In this document: piece by piece, positions 23,270-50,196 of the stretch
Position numbering within the stretch: position 1 is the stretch's first letter
How the letters are laid out: each line of letters starts with the position of its first letter
Source of the DNA: Patagioenas fasciata
Taxonomy: Eukaryota > Chordata > Aves > Columbiformes > Columbidae
NCBI RefSeq assembly: GCF_037038585.1
Contig: NC_092541.1
Coordinates: 4,399,445 to 4,463,444, forward strand
Reading direction: 5' to 3'
DNA: 64,000 nt
Translations under genes and position numbers: made by a program
Notes under the pieces: generated by a model
The model's database searches: none
What the model was told of the DNA's origin: nothing
The model's input: only the letters and a program-made list of their open reading frames with translations

Positions 23270-23939
23270 GCACACAAGACACCGAGCCGGCCAGCAGCCA
23301 CACTACCAACCCGGCAGCCCAACCAGCGCCGCTCCGGCCCGTTCCCGCCTCCCTCCCGAGGCGGCGAGGCCCCGAGAGCACAAGCGGGCCCTGGGGAGGC
23401 GACCGGAGGCGCTGCCGGCCAAACGAGCGGCGGGGAAACCGGCCAAGGCACCGAGCGGGAAACGCAGCGGGACGATCGTAAGGAGACGTGCGCCCGCTTA
23501 ATGGTCACGCCGCGCGCGCCCCGCCCCTCTCCCGCCCCGCGCCTGCGCACTGAGCGCCCCCGCGCCGCTGTCCTCACAGCGCCCCTCCAGCAGCCCGGGC
23601 GCATGCGCAGCGCGGCGGCGGAAGCGGAGGGGGAGGCGGGGCTGCTTGGCAGGAAGCTCCGCCCGCTTCTGGGAAACCCGGGCCACCCCCGGCCGCTCAC
23701 CGCCCGCCCCCCGCCTTCTCCGGCCCGCCGGGGCCGCGCAGCTCCCGGACCGCCGGCGGGGCGGGGCCGAGCGCTGATTGGGCGAGTGGTGGCGGAGGGG
23801 CGGGGCGCAGCGGAGAGGGGCGGGGCGCGAACGGGGCGGCGTGGGCGGGAGAGGGGCGCCGTCACGCGGCGCGGCGGAGCGGTGATTGGCTGTGCGGCGG
23901 CGGGAGGGCGGGGCCGGGCTGGCCGCCGCCTGTCAGTGA

Positions 23940-23990
23940 GCGGGCGCCGCTGAGGAGCCGCGTCGTGCGGGGCCGTGCGGGGCCGCCGGG
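23940..23990 (+). other. MAP3K14: Candidate 5' non-coding exon of MAP3K14
   Basis: GC-rich sequence ending in CCGGG|GTAGGT, a plausible splice donor. The true transcription start cannot be read from sequence. The coding region begins in a later exon, so at least one upstream non-coding exon is required. Confidence 0.35.
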
Positions 23991-24261
23991 GTAGGTGCGG
24001 CCGCTCGGGAGGCGCGGAGCAGGGCTGTGCCCGGGGTACTGCGGGGACGGGATCCAGGGAGCGGAGGGCGGTGTTCCGTTCAAGCAGCCGCGGAGCGCAT
24101 CTGTCCCATAGGGCCTGGGGGCGCCCGGTACCGCCGCTGCTTCCGTGGCCGCCTCAGTGAGGAGCGTGAGGCAGCCGGGAAGGGCCTGGGGAGCACCGGG
24201 GAGCGCTGAGCGGGACCCGCGGGCTAACGGGCCGCTCCCCTCCGCACTCACTTCTCCGCAG

Positions 24262-24362
24262 ACACCCAGCCCATCTCCACCGTTCTGTTCCGGAGCCCAG
24301 GTGCCCGTTGGCCGCTCGGAAGCTCCGCTCCCCGGTTCCCGGAGCAGCGGCCGCACACTGAG
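24262..24362 (+). other. MAP3K14: Candidate alternative or second 5' non-coding exon of MAP3K14
   Basis: The segment is bordered by a good acceptor (CACTTCTCCGCAG) and a good donor (CACTGAG|GTGAGC). It has no start codon continuing into the coding exon. Either this or the 23940 exon, or both, could be spliced to the acceptor at 31048. Confidence 0.35.
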
Positions 24363-26698
24363 GTGAGCGCGGGGCGGTGGGCGCTGCGAGCGGGGACAGG
24401 GCAGCCCTGAGCAAAACTCATCAAAATATCCAACTGAATAAGATCAGGAGTTCGGTTAAACTGCCTCTGCTCCCCTCGCACGTTCGGCGCTTCTCTTTGA
24501 CACGTCTTTTTTTTTTCTTTTTCTGGCGAATGGTGAAAATGTTTCTTTGCTGATTAATAAGTCGCTGCTGTGGTTGATCTCAGATGCTTCCTGTCTACTT
24601 TAATCGGTTACATTAGAAACATGTGTTCAGGGCTTTGCACATGTAAGAAGCAGCAATCTGAAACCAGCATCCATAAACAACGTCTAAATTTCTTTTTCAG
24701 CCGGCTTTCTGAACTCTTTTATGAGTAATAACTTGCGCCTTTTTTGCTGTGACATTAGTGATAAGAATAATAGAATCGGGCTTTGAAATATGTGTCTGTA
24801 GTGTGCTGCTTTATTGCATTTTACCGAGTTAAAATCTCACTGGCACAGCCACAAGATTCCTGTGGAATGACTCATTTGCTATTAACTATTAAATTTTAAC
24901 TGCTATAAGAGAGTGATTCTTTGTCCAGCATGCTGTGAAGAAGGAGCGTAACAAACAAACTCAGAACAACCAAAAACCATGAAGGATCTGTGGGACCTGA
25001 TCCGACATCCCTGGAGTTGATGAACTTTGCCAGTGTCTGTCCTGAACCTTATTTCAGTGTTAAATATGAGAAGGTAGAGCTGAGCTTTTGTTCTAATGAT
25101 GATGCGGTGCCTAATTATTACCCTGTCTGCTGAAGGGAAGGAAACAGATGTGACCACGCTGTCTCTTCAACTTTGGACGTTTGCTGTCAAGTGTCATTCA
25201 AATCTGTTGGTGCAGACAGAGGGGTCTGCAGGACAGAAAAAGTTCCAATTTCCAAGAAGAGCAGCTGGCTTGAAGTAAAAGAGACCTGAGTTAGGAAAGA
25301 GGCTGGAAATACTGAGGAAGGGAGACCAGGAGGATGCTTGGGGGATCAGAAGGAGGGACTAGTGGGAGTAGTTGCTAGGAACTGGGCTTTGCTGATCACG
25401 GTTTAGTGACATTGAGGCCCTGAAGAATATGGACCTTGTCTTGTCTAAAAGACCATTCTCTTCTGCAGTTAATAAGAGAGTTTGTCTCATGGGAGTTTGG
25501 TCAGGATGGGTGTTAGAAACTACTCTGAGCAGCTCATATTTCTTCTTCGTAGTATTAAAGCATCATAATCGAATTTGCAGGACAAATCATCAATTAAAAT
25601 TACATATAAATGCTTCTATCTGTACTAAATTTAACTAATTTTTTTGTTTTGCCTAGAATTTCAGCCAGTTGCTTGTAGCCTCGCATGGAAGTTTGTAAAT
25701 GTCATTGAAAATTTCAAGCTGCAAACCAAGGATTTGGAATAACTGGTGAAAACTCAGTCCTGCCTGCTCGGACAGAGTTGAGTTTAATGAGTGTTTGGGG
25801 TTATTGTTGGAAGTTGGCCATTGAGGTGCTTTATTATATCACCTTGTTAAGTGGGTCTTAAAAATCAGGAGGTCGCTAGGCAGAGTCCTAAAAGCCTGTG
25901 TGAGAACAGCTAAGCCAGGCTGGGAAGCAAAGCCCAGTCAGGCTGAAGTTTGTTCTGCTGGTTTTTGTTCTGCTTGTTTGCAGTTTGGAAAAATGAGCCG
26001 CTTCTCTGAATGAATGGGGTTGCGGCGATGTTTATAAACTCTGGGCGGCTGGTATTGTATCGTATCTTGGTTCAACAACATGAAAAGGATTGTTAAGGGG
26101 TGAGTTGTACTCCAGCTGGTACTTGAGGAAATGAAGATAGGTGTGTTTAGATACTTTGAGAAAGTCTGCTGGCGGTTAAACTCTGTCAAATATTTTTGTA
26201 CAGGCTTTATAACCAAACTATTGCAATATACTGATGTCTGGCAACCAAAAAAGCAGTTGAAGCTCATTATCGTGGTGTTTACAGTAAGCAGCACAAACAG
26301 CTGAATGGGATTCTGAAGTATTTACTATCCAACCACTTTAAAGAACATGTTTACGTACTTATTATCATTTGTAACACAACTTGCTCATAAAGACAAGGCT
26401 GATAGTGAAATCCTTCGAGCAGGCGGTGCTGTGGTGGTTTGGGTGGAAGGTTTAGCTTTACCTGGCGATGTTCGGGTAAACCTGGGTGCAGCAGCGCTGG
26501 AGAGACCGGGGGGAACCAGACCCAATTCTGCAGGAGCCCCTTGGGCAGGCGACTGGTTAAAGAAGAGGAGGTGAAGCATCCTGGAATAGCAACTGCTGAT
26601 CTGACTCACCAGTATTTTAATCAGTCAGGCATTCTATTTATTTTTACTTTGGAACTCTTAGATACACAAGGGAAGTGTTTTTTCTCCTCTTAAACACG

Positions 26699-26734
26699 CT
26701 ACCTTAAAATCACATTAAGTGTGTTTTAAGGTAG
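26699..26734. repeat. Inverted repeat (hairpin) in MAP3K14 intron 1
   Basis: The arms CTACCTTAAAA and TTTTAAGGTAG are perfect 11-base complements around a 14-base loop. No function or element family is recognised. Confidence 0.6.
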
Positions 26735-29680
26735 GGTTGTGTGTTGAGTGCTACAACTTTTTTCAGTCCCTTCTGACACAAATTGAAACTTCTCCCTCGC
26801 TGACAGCTTGTTTAAATAACCACTCCAGGCCCATGCTACAATAATATGCCTTAAACTGACACGGCCAAAAACGGAACCGTCTTAATTTCAGTTCCATCTG
26901 AAACGTGGTCGGGCAAGGAAGCTCATCGATCGCATCCAAGCAGAGACAGGCAATGGTGAGGAGGCCGGGACAGAGGGAAGTGGCGCCTGAGGTTTGAAGG
27001 GCTTATCCATGTATATCAACTCCTTGGGCCCAAAACCAGCTTTTTAATGTGATTCATTTATTTTAACAAGTGTCATCTTTTTTACTTTGGTCAAACAGCT
27101 GGTTTTGATAAGGTTTGCTGTCTTTGAATGATAATTTTGTAGCTAATACTCCAGGCAGGTTCTTTTGGCTGCAGACACATTCCCAAATACCGACTGACAG
27201 TTGTTGGGACGGGAAGGTCCCCAAAGGGTGCATGTTCTTCTTTTTGTTTGACATTCCCTCATCTAGTGATGCATTAATTCCTGGCTCTTCCCAGCTGCTG
27301 CTTTGTTGTCGTGGTCAGCACAGCAACATTGCCAAAAGCCTCGTTGTGTTGTTTTAATAACCCGGTAGCAGCTGCAGGAGGAGAGGCTTACCTAAGATAA
27401 TGCATTGTTCATAAAACTCTTCTCAATAAGGAAGTGGGAAACCTCACCGAGACAACATAATTCTTTTTTTTTTTTCAAACTAAATGTCAATTTGAAACTG
27501 CAGATGAACATTCACACTCGGACTAGAAGAAATCTGCATATTTTGAAGCCGACTTACGGAGCCTTATGTATATTTTAAAGTTCTTTCCCAAGTCTTTTTT
27601 TAACCAAATCCACAAAATATTAACTGAAATTCTCCAAAAAGCCATTGGCAGGGGGGATTTGATCCCAAGCAGGATCCCATATTATGGTGTGCTGGAGAAG
27701 TATTCACTTGACTTTTTCCATCTACGAGTCTCTCTTTCTATATACATAGTAATTTGTGAAACACAGAAATATCCTTTTAAGATCCGTGCTACAAACAGCT
27801 TCCAGTTCAGATGGAAGAGCTGAAGAGGGTGAACAGGGACTTGTTAAGAGAGGGTGGAGGAGGTTTTACAGGAGCAGAAAGCACATGGTTCTCTCTCATA
27901 TTAATAATTCTACCTCCCTGCAGGTCTTGAGTGACCTTATCCAGTGTATTAGTTTCTCACAGGAGCACAGACGTTCTCTGAGGGAGGAGTTGCCGGTGCC
28001 ACCACAGCACAACTGATACCGTGTTTGGCTTTCGTTCTGTAAAAACGCACTTTCTTTTTTACAGCAGTGAGAACTAACATTAGTTAACCAGAGGTGAGTG
28101 TAAAACCTTAGTGAAGATAAGGAGCCAGTAGGTTTTAGCTCTGCTAGCAAAAGCCCATTGTGGGTTAGGGGTGTAGTATTCACTTTTATCTACTGCATCA
28201 TTACCCGACTTCCCCTTTCTTCCCTGAAAATAATGAGCCCATACACACGTCTGCGGAAGGAGGAAAGTCGGGGATATTGAAATCAAGAATTACAGTTGGC
28301 TCTAAGTGACTTAGACGAGGGAGAGGAGGTTTTGAAAACCAGAGGAGCAGTTTGGGGTATGAAACAACCATCCTCCGGCTCAAGAACTTGCAGCTCCTTG
28401 TGTTGCACGTACGTAACTGGTGTCTGTACAGGAAGCTGTGCTCATCCTGGAGCGGCGGCGAGTAAATCGGCACCCGAAACCGCAGCTCCAGCGCGTCTCG
28501 TGTGGGTGAATCCTGTTCTCAGTGGTCTTGCTGTGGATCCTCAGGTACCGTTGGCTGCTTCCAAGGCTCCTTTTTATCAAAGCTTCCCTGAGAGGGGCTG
28601 CACACATGGCCTGGGCCTGGGAGACCGAGCAGCTACGGCCAAATTAACAGGTTTTTCAAATACTTCACACCTCTCCGGATTGCCGCCCCTTTCAATCACA
28701 CAGAGATGAGTTCAGTAGCTTCAAGAGAAGTTATGCTTCAAAAATGATTTAAAAGCTCTGATTTTATTTTTTTAATCACAGCTTCTGCCAACTACGCCTT
28801 GTTGTACGTACCATGTAAATAGTTGGGGTTTTGCTTCTGATAAGGACCTGAAGATTGTGCGGCAACAGTTAAACTGGGCTGGGCTTGCAGCTTCTGTGCC
28901 TACACAGCCTTGTAGACCTGAGTCACACATTAAGCTGTCTGAGCGCTGGCGGCTGCTGTGTTAGAGGACGTTGCTTACAATAGCTACCTCTTACTTTTAT
29001 TTTTATTTCAATCGGCCAGTGAGGTATGTACTTTGTTGACTTTAACCTTGGTAATGTTTCTGTGTTATTCTGTTCCATTTCAGAGAGCGACAAGGGCTTG
29101 CAATTTTGCTTCTCCCCTCCCTCTGTTGGCTTGTAACTAAGCTGAGGAGGGACTTGTAGAATTACGTGGTTTTTGGCAACAAGGGAGGGTTTGCGCTGCG
29201 GACCTTGAAGGTCCTTGAAGGTGAGGGGAGGGCAAGGAGAGACAGAGTTAATGCAAATCAGGAGAGAGTGAGTATAAAAATAGCGCTGAACTTGCCGGTT
29301 TGGTCACTGGTGGCTTGGATTAGTCATCTGGCAGCTCTCTTTCTGCTGCTCCAAGGGATTATTTTACAGCACTGAGATTTGACATAATTTCGGCAGAGGA
29401 GAAGGGAGCAGGACGGGCGTAATGAGCAGGATACTGTCATCAGCACTTCTTTTGCACAGCAGCTGTTCTCTGTTTAGCCGCTGAATGTGGTCATTGTTGA
29501 CTTGCCTTGTATACCTGCCAGGTTGTTAGGTGACTCATTTACACTTCGCACCAAGGTTTGGGCACTTGGCTCCTGTCCCCTTTCCTTGGTGGCACTTTAG
29601 GCACAGAACACACAGTAGTTTTGCCATTTTTCTGTTTGATCTCTGTGTTGCCAGGAGCCTTTTGTCCCACGCAGTTATTT

Positions 29681-29786
29681 GAGAAGAGAAGAGAAGAGAA
29701 GAGAAGAGAAGAGAAGAGAAGAGAAGAGAAGAGAAGAGAAGAGAAGAGAAGAGAAGAGAAGAGAAGAGGGAAAGGAAAAGGAAATC
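29681..29786 (+). repeat. (GAGAA)n microsatellite in MAP3K14 intron 1
   Basis: A pure GAGAA pentanucleotide array of about 86 bases followed by GGGAAAGGAAAAGG variants. It creates spurious open frames on both strands. Confidence 0.97.
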
Positions 29787-31048
29787 CCTGGTGCGGATTT
29801 AAACTGATGAGCCTTGAAGAAATGCTCCTGTAATAGTTCTGAGATCTTATTTTTGCTGGTCTCCATTCAGACATCCCTCCTTCTCATCTTATATTTGGTT
29901 CGTGATACTTAACACGTGTACGTTTGCTAAGATTTCTGAGTTTTCATGTGTTGTTTAATGATGGAAACGTTCATTTTAAGATTTCGCACTTGCGCTGTGA
30001 GAGGAATTGACCCCCACAGTTAAGGGGCAATAGAACATATTCTGGCTTAAAAGAAAACAATTATGTTTTAACTTTTCTGAAACCCCAGGTTGGGGGCTAA
30101 GAAGCTAAACCAAACCCGTATTTCACGTTGGCTGGTGTTCAGTCTGGTTGCAGGGAACTCCTAACCCTTCTCTTTCCCGGTTTCCACCCCCCGATACACC
30201 GCAGTGCTTTGCTTCCCTGCTGCTTTGTGCCTCTCCCTTCCCAGCCTGGCTCCCTTCCACCTTCCTCCGAGATCTGCCATGTGCTGGGGCTCCTTGGGAG
30301 CTACATTGGCGCTAACCGGTCATCTCGCAGCCTGCGCTGATTGACTCGCCAGCTGCTGCCAAGCGGAGAAAATTGTCTTTTCCAGCCCCGTCGCTGTCCT
30401 CTGTCCGACAGCGACTTGTTTTAATCGAATACACCATAAGAGCTCTGCTTTTTTCTCAGGCTTGAGCAAGTTTCAGAAGCTGTTGGTGATGGAGGGAGGA
30501 GTTACAGATGGGCAGGCTGATTGCTGAGCCTTGTTTTGAGGGAAGGAAAAACAAGACATGGATTTGGGGGTGGTTGAGTACAAGGAAGAAAGCAATTAGC
30601 AGGATTTTATGGCCATTCAACGTGGTGTGAGAGCACAGTGTCATTTCTCCTTGGTGCACTCTAGGAGAAAATATTTTGTGTCTTCTCTTTTTCGCTTTTT
30701 TGGGGGAATATTCTTCCTGTTTAGTGATACACAAGTTCCCTCTTCTGTATAGTTTCACTGTGTGTATTTAAGCTAAGGGAATATACCAGGAAATAAATTT
30801 CCCTTTGAAAACTGTGTGGTCTTATAGTTTTAGTGCTGACAATAATGTTAGTTATTCCGTGGTGCTGGTGAGGGATGGAGAGCTGGGGGTCTTTTTCAGC
30901 TCAGAGTTTGGGAAGGACCTTGATTTGGTTTAAATTATTTGATAATCTGATACCTTCAGCTGCCTATTTCTCAGGAACCTGAAGCTGCTTCTACCTATGA
31001 AGTTCAGTATTTTGACAAGTGTGTTGCTTTGGTTTCTTTTGCCTTTAG

Positions 31049-45817
<14,769 letters not shown>

Positions 45818-47345
45818 AGCCGTCCCTGTTTCGGAGGGGTTTTTTCTACCTTGTCGAAAGAAGGAATTGCAAAAGCTTCCAACCACCCCTGCCGTGGAGC
45901 ACCGAGCACGGTCGCCGGTGTTTTGTGCTGAAGTAGGATAGCGGTTCAGCAGCTCGCTGCTCCCAGGCCTCACTTCTCTTGTCTGTTCTGATCCAGTTCC
46001 AAGACATGTCCTGAGCTTAGATGTTCTCCGGAACAGTGGGAATTACTTGTTTTGGGTGTGAGTTTTAGGTTGAGCTTGAGAATGGCGGGTGGAAATTCCT
46101 GCTTTTCAGAGGAATGCGGTTGTGCTTTTCAGGAGCAGAGGGGATGGGGTGAGAAGACCCGTGTGTCTCAGCCCCCGAGGTGAATCTGGTCGTTGTTGGG
46201 CTCGTCCCAAGGAGGAGGTTGGGTATTCTGAGTGCAGCTGTGGTTGTTTGTGCTGAGGGAAGCTGACCGACTTCCTTCTAGCCGGAGGAAAAAGTTAATG
46301 TCTCTGTAGGCTTTGGGCAGCATCATCTCTACCTCAAGCCGTTTGCACAGGGAAAATCGACAGCAGTAATTAGCTGGGTTCTTGGTTTCACCTCCCACCC
46401 TTCCGCGAAGACGCTTCCTTCTTGAATCAGCAAAGAACTTGTGTTTCCAGAAAGAGCTTTGCTTGCAGCTCTCATCTTCAGGTCCCCTCCGTGACCGAGG
46501 AACTGGCGCTCACTCTGACCATTGCAGGGAGGGCACGAGGAGGGGATGGTGTTGCTGGGGGTTTGTTTCCTCCATCCTATCACCCCCGCTGACTTGGGAC
46601 TTCACGGGGACCATCCCGTCCAGGCAGCGTCCCCTGGGTGGGGAAGGGACAGCGAGCTCGGATGAGCAATTTGCTCCCAGCTGTCAATCCGGCCGCTCGG
46701 CGCCCCGGTTCTGCGCGGTGCGTTGGCTCGACCTGTCCTCACCAGCACTTAGAGCGCGGCACAAGGCTTCGTGTGCTCCCCTTCTGTCAAAACGTGCTAA
46801 AGGAGTGGGCCGAGCAGCCGGGCCTCTAGTGCCTTAAGCTTTGAACTTGGGGGTTTTTTTACTGATTTGTGAATCGTTTGGGTGGAATTCAGACAGGCAG
46901 GTGTTGCCAGCCCGTCTGTAACCCAGAACAGAACCAGAGGGAGGTGTGAGCGATGAGTGTTCTCGTTCAGGGCTGGGAATCCGGTCGCTTGCTGGGCTGT
47001 GGCTCTTCAGGGTGTTGGATCTGGTGCGCATTCTGAGCTGGGACCATCGACATCCAGGCCAGGCAAGGGAACAGCTCCCGAAAAGCAAGGTAGGATCTGC
47101 GCTGGTTCTGGGGGACACAACAGGGCAGGAATATGTGCAGTTTTCTCAAGTGAGCTTGGCTTAGCTGGAGAAAACGATACTCTAGGCCTCGCTTTTTGAG
47201 GACCAACGCTCCCTTTGGTCTCCCCGAACATGGGCTGGTTTTGCTGCACTAGACAGCCAGATGCCTAATGAGAAAACTAAAGTCGGGATGCAACAAAAAA
47301 GCAGAACTCTTGAAGAAAAATTAAACCTATCACCACTGTGGGTAT
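45818..47345 (+). other. MAP3K14: Probable MAP3K14 3' UTR
   Basis: Sequence after the stop codon without a protein frame. ATTAAA at 47320-47325, followed by T/G-rich sequence, is the first reasonable polyadenylation signal I see. The exact end is not determined. Confidence 0.45.
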
Positions 47346-49027
47346 AGTTTTTATAGCACTTTTTGTTCTAAAGCACTTAATGCATTGTCCAAAATAGACA
47401 CCTGATTATAGCTGAAATGCCACGTCAATAGTCTTTTTGGTAAACAATTAACACGTTATGCACATCTCTGCCAGGAAGGAGTGGGGGGAATGGGTAGGTT
47501 GGCTCGATTTAGTGTTTTTCAAGCGGTGTAAACTCCTGAGAGTCGTAGTCTTGGAGCAGGAGGGATCCAAACAGCTCCCGAGCCCCGTTCAGTGCACCAA
47601 CCCGTCTCCCCATGCCTGTTCCCCTTCCTTGGAGGGGCAGGAGGAGAAAACCCTGTTGGTTGTTTCCTAGAAGAGCCTGTGGGTGCCGTGTGGGTGCCGT
47701 GCCGGTGCCACGCGGCTGCACTCTGCGTCAACCCGAGAGCCTGGTCCGCTCCCTTACCCGCTGCCGTGTCTCGTGGCTTTCTCCGCCGTCTGCGGAACGC
47801 TCCGGCGTGCGGTGCACGGGTTGGTACCGGGGCGGGACGCAACAGAACCCCCTCGCTGTTTACAGGACTCCTGAGCTTTACGCTTCACCTATAGCATTAA
47901 CGTTCATCTCGGGCCGCCTGCGGGAGCGGGGAAAGGCAGAAAACCCTTGTGAGCCCGGAATGCCTGGGGCGGGTAGGTGGAGGTGGCCACGTTCTCCCGT
48001 TCTCTCACACAGCATTAGCCAGGTTTGTCCTGAACCTTCACTCCTAATTTGCTGCCACCCCAAGTGAGAAAGGGAGGCTGCAGATTTCCACCTAATCCAT
48101 ATTTTCCGTGCCAGCCGGGCTGTGGTGTCAATCCTGCCCACACGGGAAAGGCGCTTTGGCGAATGCCACAAACCACCGGTGCTTTCTTACCGTCCTGACG
48201 TGGTTCTCCTCTCGGGGGCATTGCCAGCGTTTTCAGGTTTGTGCTACCGACCAGCTTTGGGGTCTCCTTGGCTCTCTGTTGCTGCCAGGACAGATTTCTC
48301 TTCATTCACCTGATCAATTTTGCACAAGAAGTCCAGTTTCCAGCTCAGGACTGGCCATGCGATGCCGACAGGAGATAAAGCTGGGAAAGCTTTTTGTTAT
48401 CCACGCTAAAATTTGGCTGGAATGGTGTATAATAAGTACTCTTTAGGACAGAACCGCAGTTCGGGTTGGGGAGGATGAATGGGAATGATGAACACAAATG
48501 GCTGGCAAAATGTGAAGCTGATAATCAGTGTGGACGGGCAGTGCTGGCGGGGGAAGGCGATGGAGTGACAAGCTCGTATTGAACAAATGACACTTTATAA
48601 AGCTGTGATTTCCTGAAATTGATGGTTTTGACCTGCATTTTCACAGGGAAAAAAGAATAAAGCCGTAAAACAACAGATTCTTCATTCTCGTTGCTCGTGG
48701 TTTGCTACGTTGTCCCAGAGAACAAGACAAGGGTGCAGAATAAGACGTTTTTCCAGAAGGGAAGCCTGGGCTGATTAAACCTGCTCCACATTGCCCTTGG
48801 TTTGGGGTGCAGGGAGAAGCTGTTTCAGGGTAAGAAGTGACAGCAATAATTTTGATGGATCTGAGCACAGGGTTTGCTAAATATATTCACCATACTTGGC
48901 ATATCTCACTGTATCCAAGATGGTCCCTTTTCCTCCTCCTGTCCCACTGCAGGTGGGGGGTTCGCTGTGCTGGGAGCTGCGGAATCATCACCTCAGTGCT
49001 GCAAAATCAGGGCTGGGGTTCCAGCCG
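47346..49027. other. Intergenic stretch or extended MAP3K14 3' UTR
   Basis: Nothing recognised. A perfect plus-strand AATAAA at 48656-48661 could end a longer MAP3K14 transcript. I see no counterpart of SPATA32, which I recall lies between FMNL1 and MAP3K14 in human. Confidence 0.35.
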
Positions 49028-49243
49028 GACAGGAGGAAGGAATTGTTGTCCCTGAGGGTGGTGAGAGCCTGGCCCAGGTTGGGCAGAGAGGTGGTGGCTG
49101 AACCATCCCTGGAGACATCCCAGGCCAGGCTGGACGGGGCTCTGAGCAACCTGAGCTGGTGAAGATGTCCCTGCTCATGGCAGGGGTGGCACTGGGGGAG
49201 CTGGGAAGGTCCCTTCAACACAAACCATTCTGTGATTCTAAGA
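49028..49243 (+). mobile_element. CR1 LINE 3' fragment
   Basis: A sense fragment of the 2954 subtype, running from GGAGGAAGGAATTGTTGTCC to CCATTCTGTGATTCTAAG. Confidence 0.9.
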
Positions 49244-49257
49244 TTTGGAGACACCAG

Positions 49258-49590
49258 GTCACACATGTGCTCCAGCCCCTCACCAGCTCTGTTCCCTTCT
49301 CTCAATTCGCTCCAGCACCTCAAGGGTTTTCTTGGTATGAGAGGCCCAGAACTGTCCCCAGGATTGGCGGTTTGTTCTCCCCAGGTCCCAGCACAGGTTC
49401 GGTCACTGCCCTGGGCCTGCTGGCCACACCAGTGCTGGTCCCAGCCAGGGTCCTGTGGCCTCTTGGCCACCTGGGCACACACTGGCTCATGTTCAGCCGC
49501 TGGCACCAACACCCCCAGGGCCTTTTCCTTCCCCAGCCTGCAGCATTCACAGGGTTGTTGTGATCCAAGTGCAGGACCCGGCACTTGCTC
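49258..49590 (-). mobile_element. CR1 LINE fragment, antisense
   Basis: Antisense CR1 carrying the region upstream of the 3' UTR (TGAGCCAGTGTGTGCCCAGG, GACCGAACCTGTGCTGGGAC). It lacks the terminal repeats. It lies 15 bases from the sense copy at 49028, in the opposite orientation. Confidence 0.87.
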
Positions 49591-49696
49591 TTGTTGCCGT
49601 GTCTTCCACTTTTAAAGATGTTCTAAGGAGCATGGCCACCACTCCTGGCAGCTGCTCCTTACACAGGACGGTGGTGGTGGAGCAACAAGTGACAGC

Positions 49697-49758
49697 TTGT
49701 GCATCCATCCATCCCCTCCATCCATCCATCCGTCCATCCATCCCCTCCCTCCATCCTT
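49697..49758 (+). repeat. (CATC)n microsatellite
   Basis: An irregular CATCCATCCATCCGTCCATC tract with CCCT interruptions. Confidence 0.85.
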
Positions 49759-49810
49759 CCCACGCAAACCTCCCCCCTTCTCACAGACAAGCCCTTTATC
49801 CTAGAATTCT

Positions 49811-49816
49811 TTTATT
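49811..49816 (-). promoter_or_regulatory. FMNL1: Candidate polyadenylation signal for FMNL1
   Basis: AATAAA on the minus strand (TTTATT on the plus). It is the nearest canonical signal I see downstream of either FMNL1 stop codon, about 1.7 kb beyond the distal one. An AT-rich, UTR-like stretch lies on its upstream side (49817-50150). Confidence 0.4.
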
Positions 49817-50196
49817 ACCAGTTCTGATTAAACAGGCCTTCAGTATATAAAAATAATGTATACAAACTAGCAGTTAATGTTTTACATTTCTGGCTTAAAG
49901 GCATTTATAAGTTACACATTCATTTCCCTCCCCTCAGAGCTTGGGCGCGATCCTGAGCCGGCTGGCACAGAGCAGCTTAATTACAGCAGGAAGCGGTCGC
50001 TGCTCTGGCTTAGAGCGAGGACTTAAGCCTGGCCTAAAAGCCGGGGCTAGCGAGAACATACACGGCAGCCACGCGTCCTCCCAGCGGGGCGAGCAGGAGC
50101 CGTTTAACGAAGGCAAAGCATTAACAGGTTAATTATGACAGTGCATGGTTTGGATTTACTCAGCAGGGCAGGAAAGGAATCAAGCTCAGTGTGTTA

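Larger units (their letters stand above)
23270..24420 (+). promoter_or_regulatory. MAP3K14: CpG-island promoter of MAP3K14
   Basis: This stretch is very rich in G, C and CpG, in contrast to its flanks. It contains many GGGGCGGGGC-type GC boxes (about 23,756-23,840) and two ATTGG (inverted CCAAT) boxes at 23777-23781 and 23885-23889. The second lies about 50 bases before the likely first exon. Its place upstream of the coding exons on the same strand makes it the MAP3K14 promoter. Divergent transcription to the left is possible. Confidence 0.8.
24363..31048 (+). other. MAP3K14: MAP3K14 first intron
   Basis: About 6.7 kb, AT-richer than the island and free of recognisable CR1. It holds a hairpin at 26699-26734 and a GAGAA array at 29681. 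No coding exon was found within it. Confidence 0.6.

Noticed and set aside
23243-23953. 236-codon plus-strand frame across the CpG island
   Set aside because: It is Arg/Pro/Gly-rich, reflects GC composition, overlaps an equally long antisense frame and has no recognisable domain.
47519-47842. 107-codon minus-strand frame between the two genes, considered as SPATA32
   Set aside because: No resemblance that I can recognise. GC-rich chance frame.
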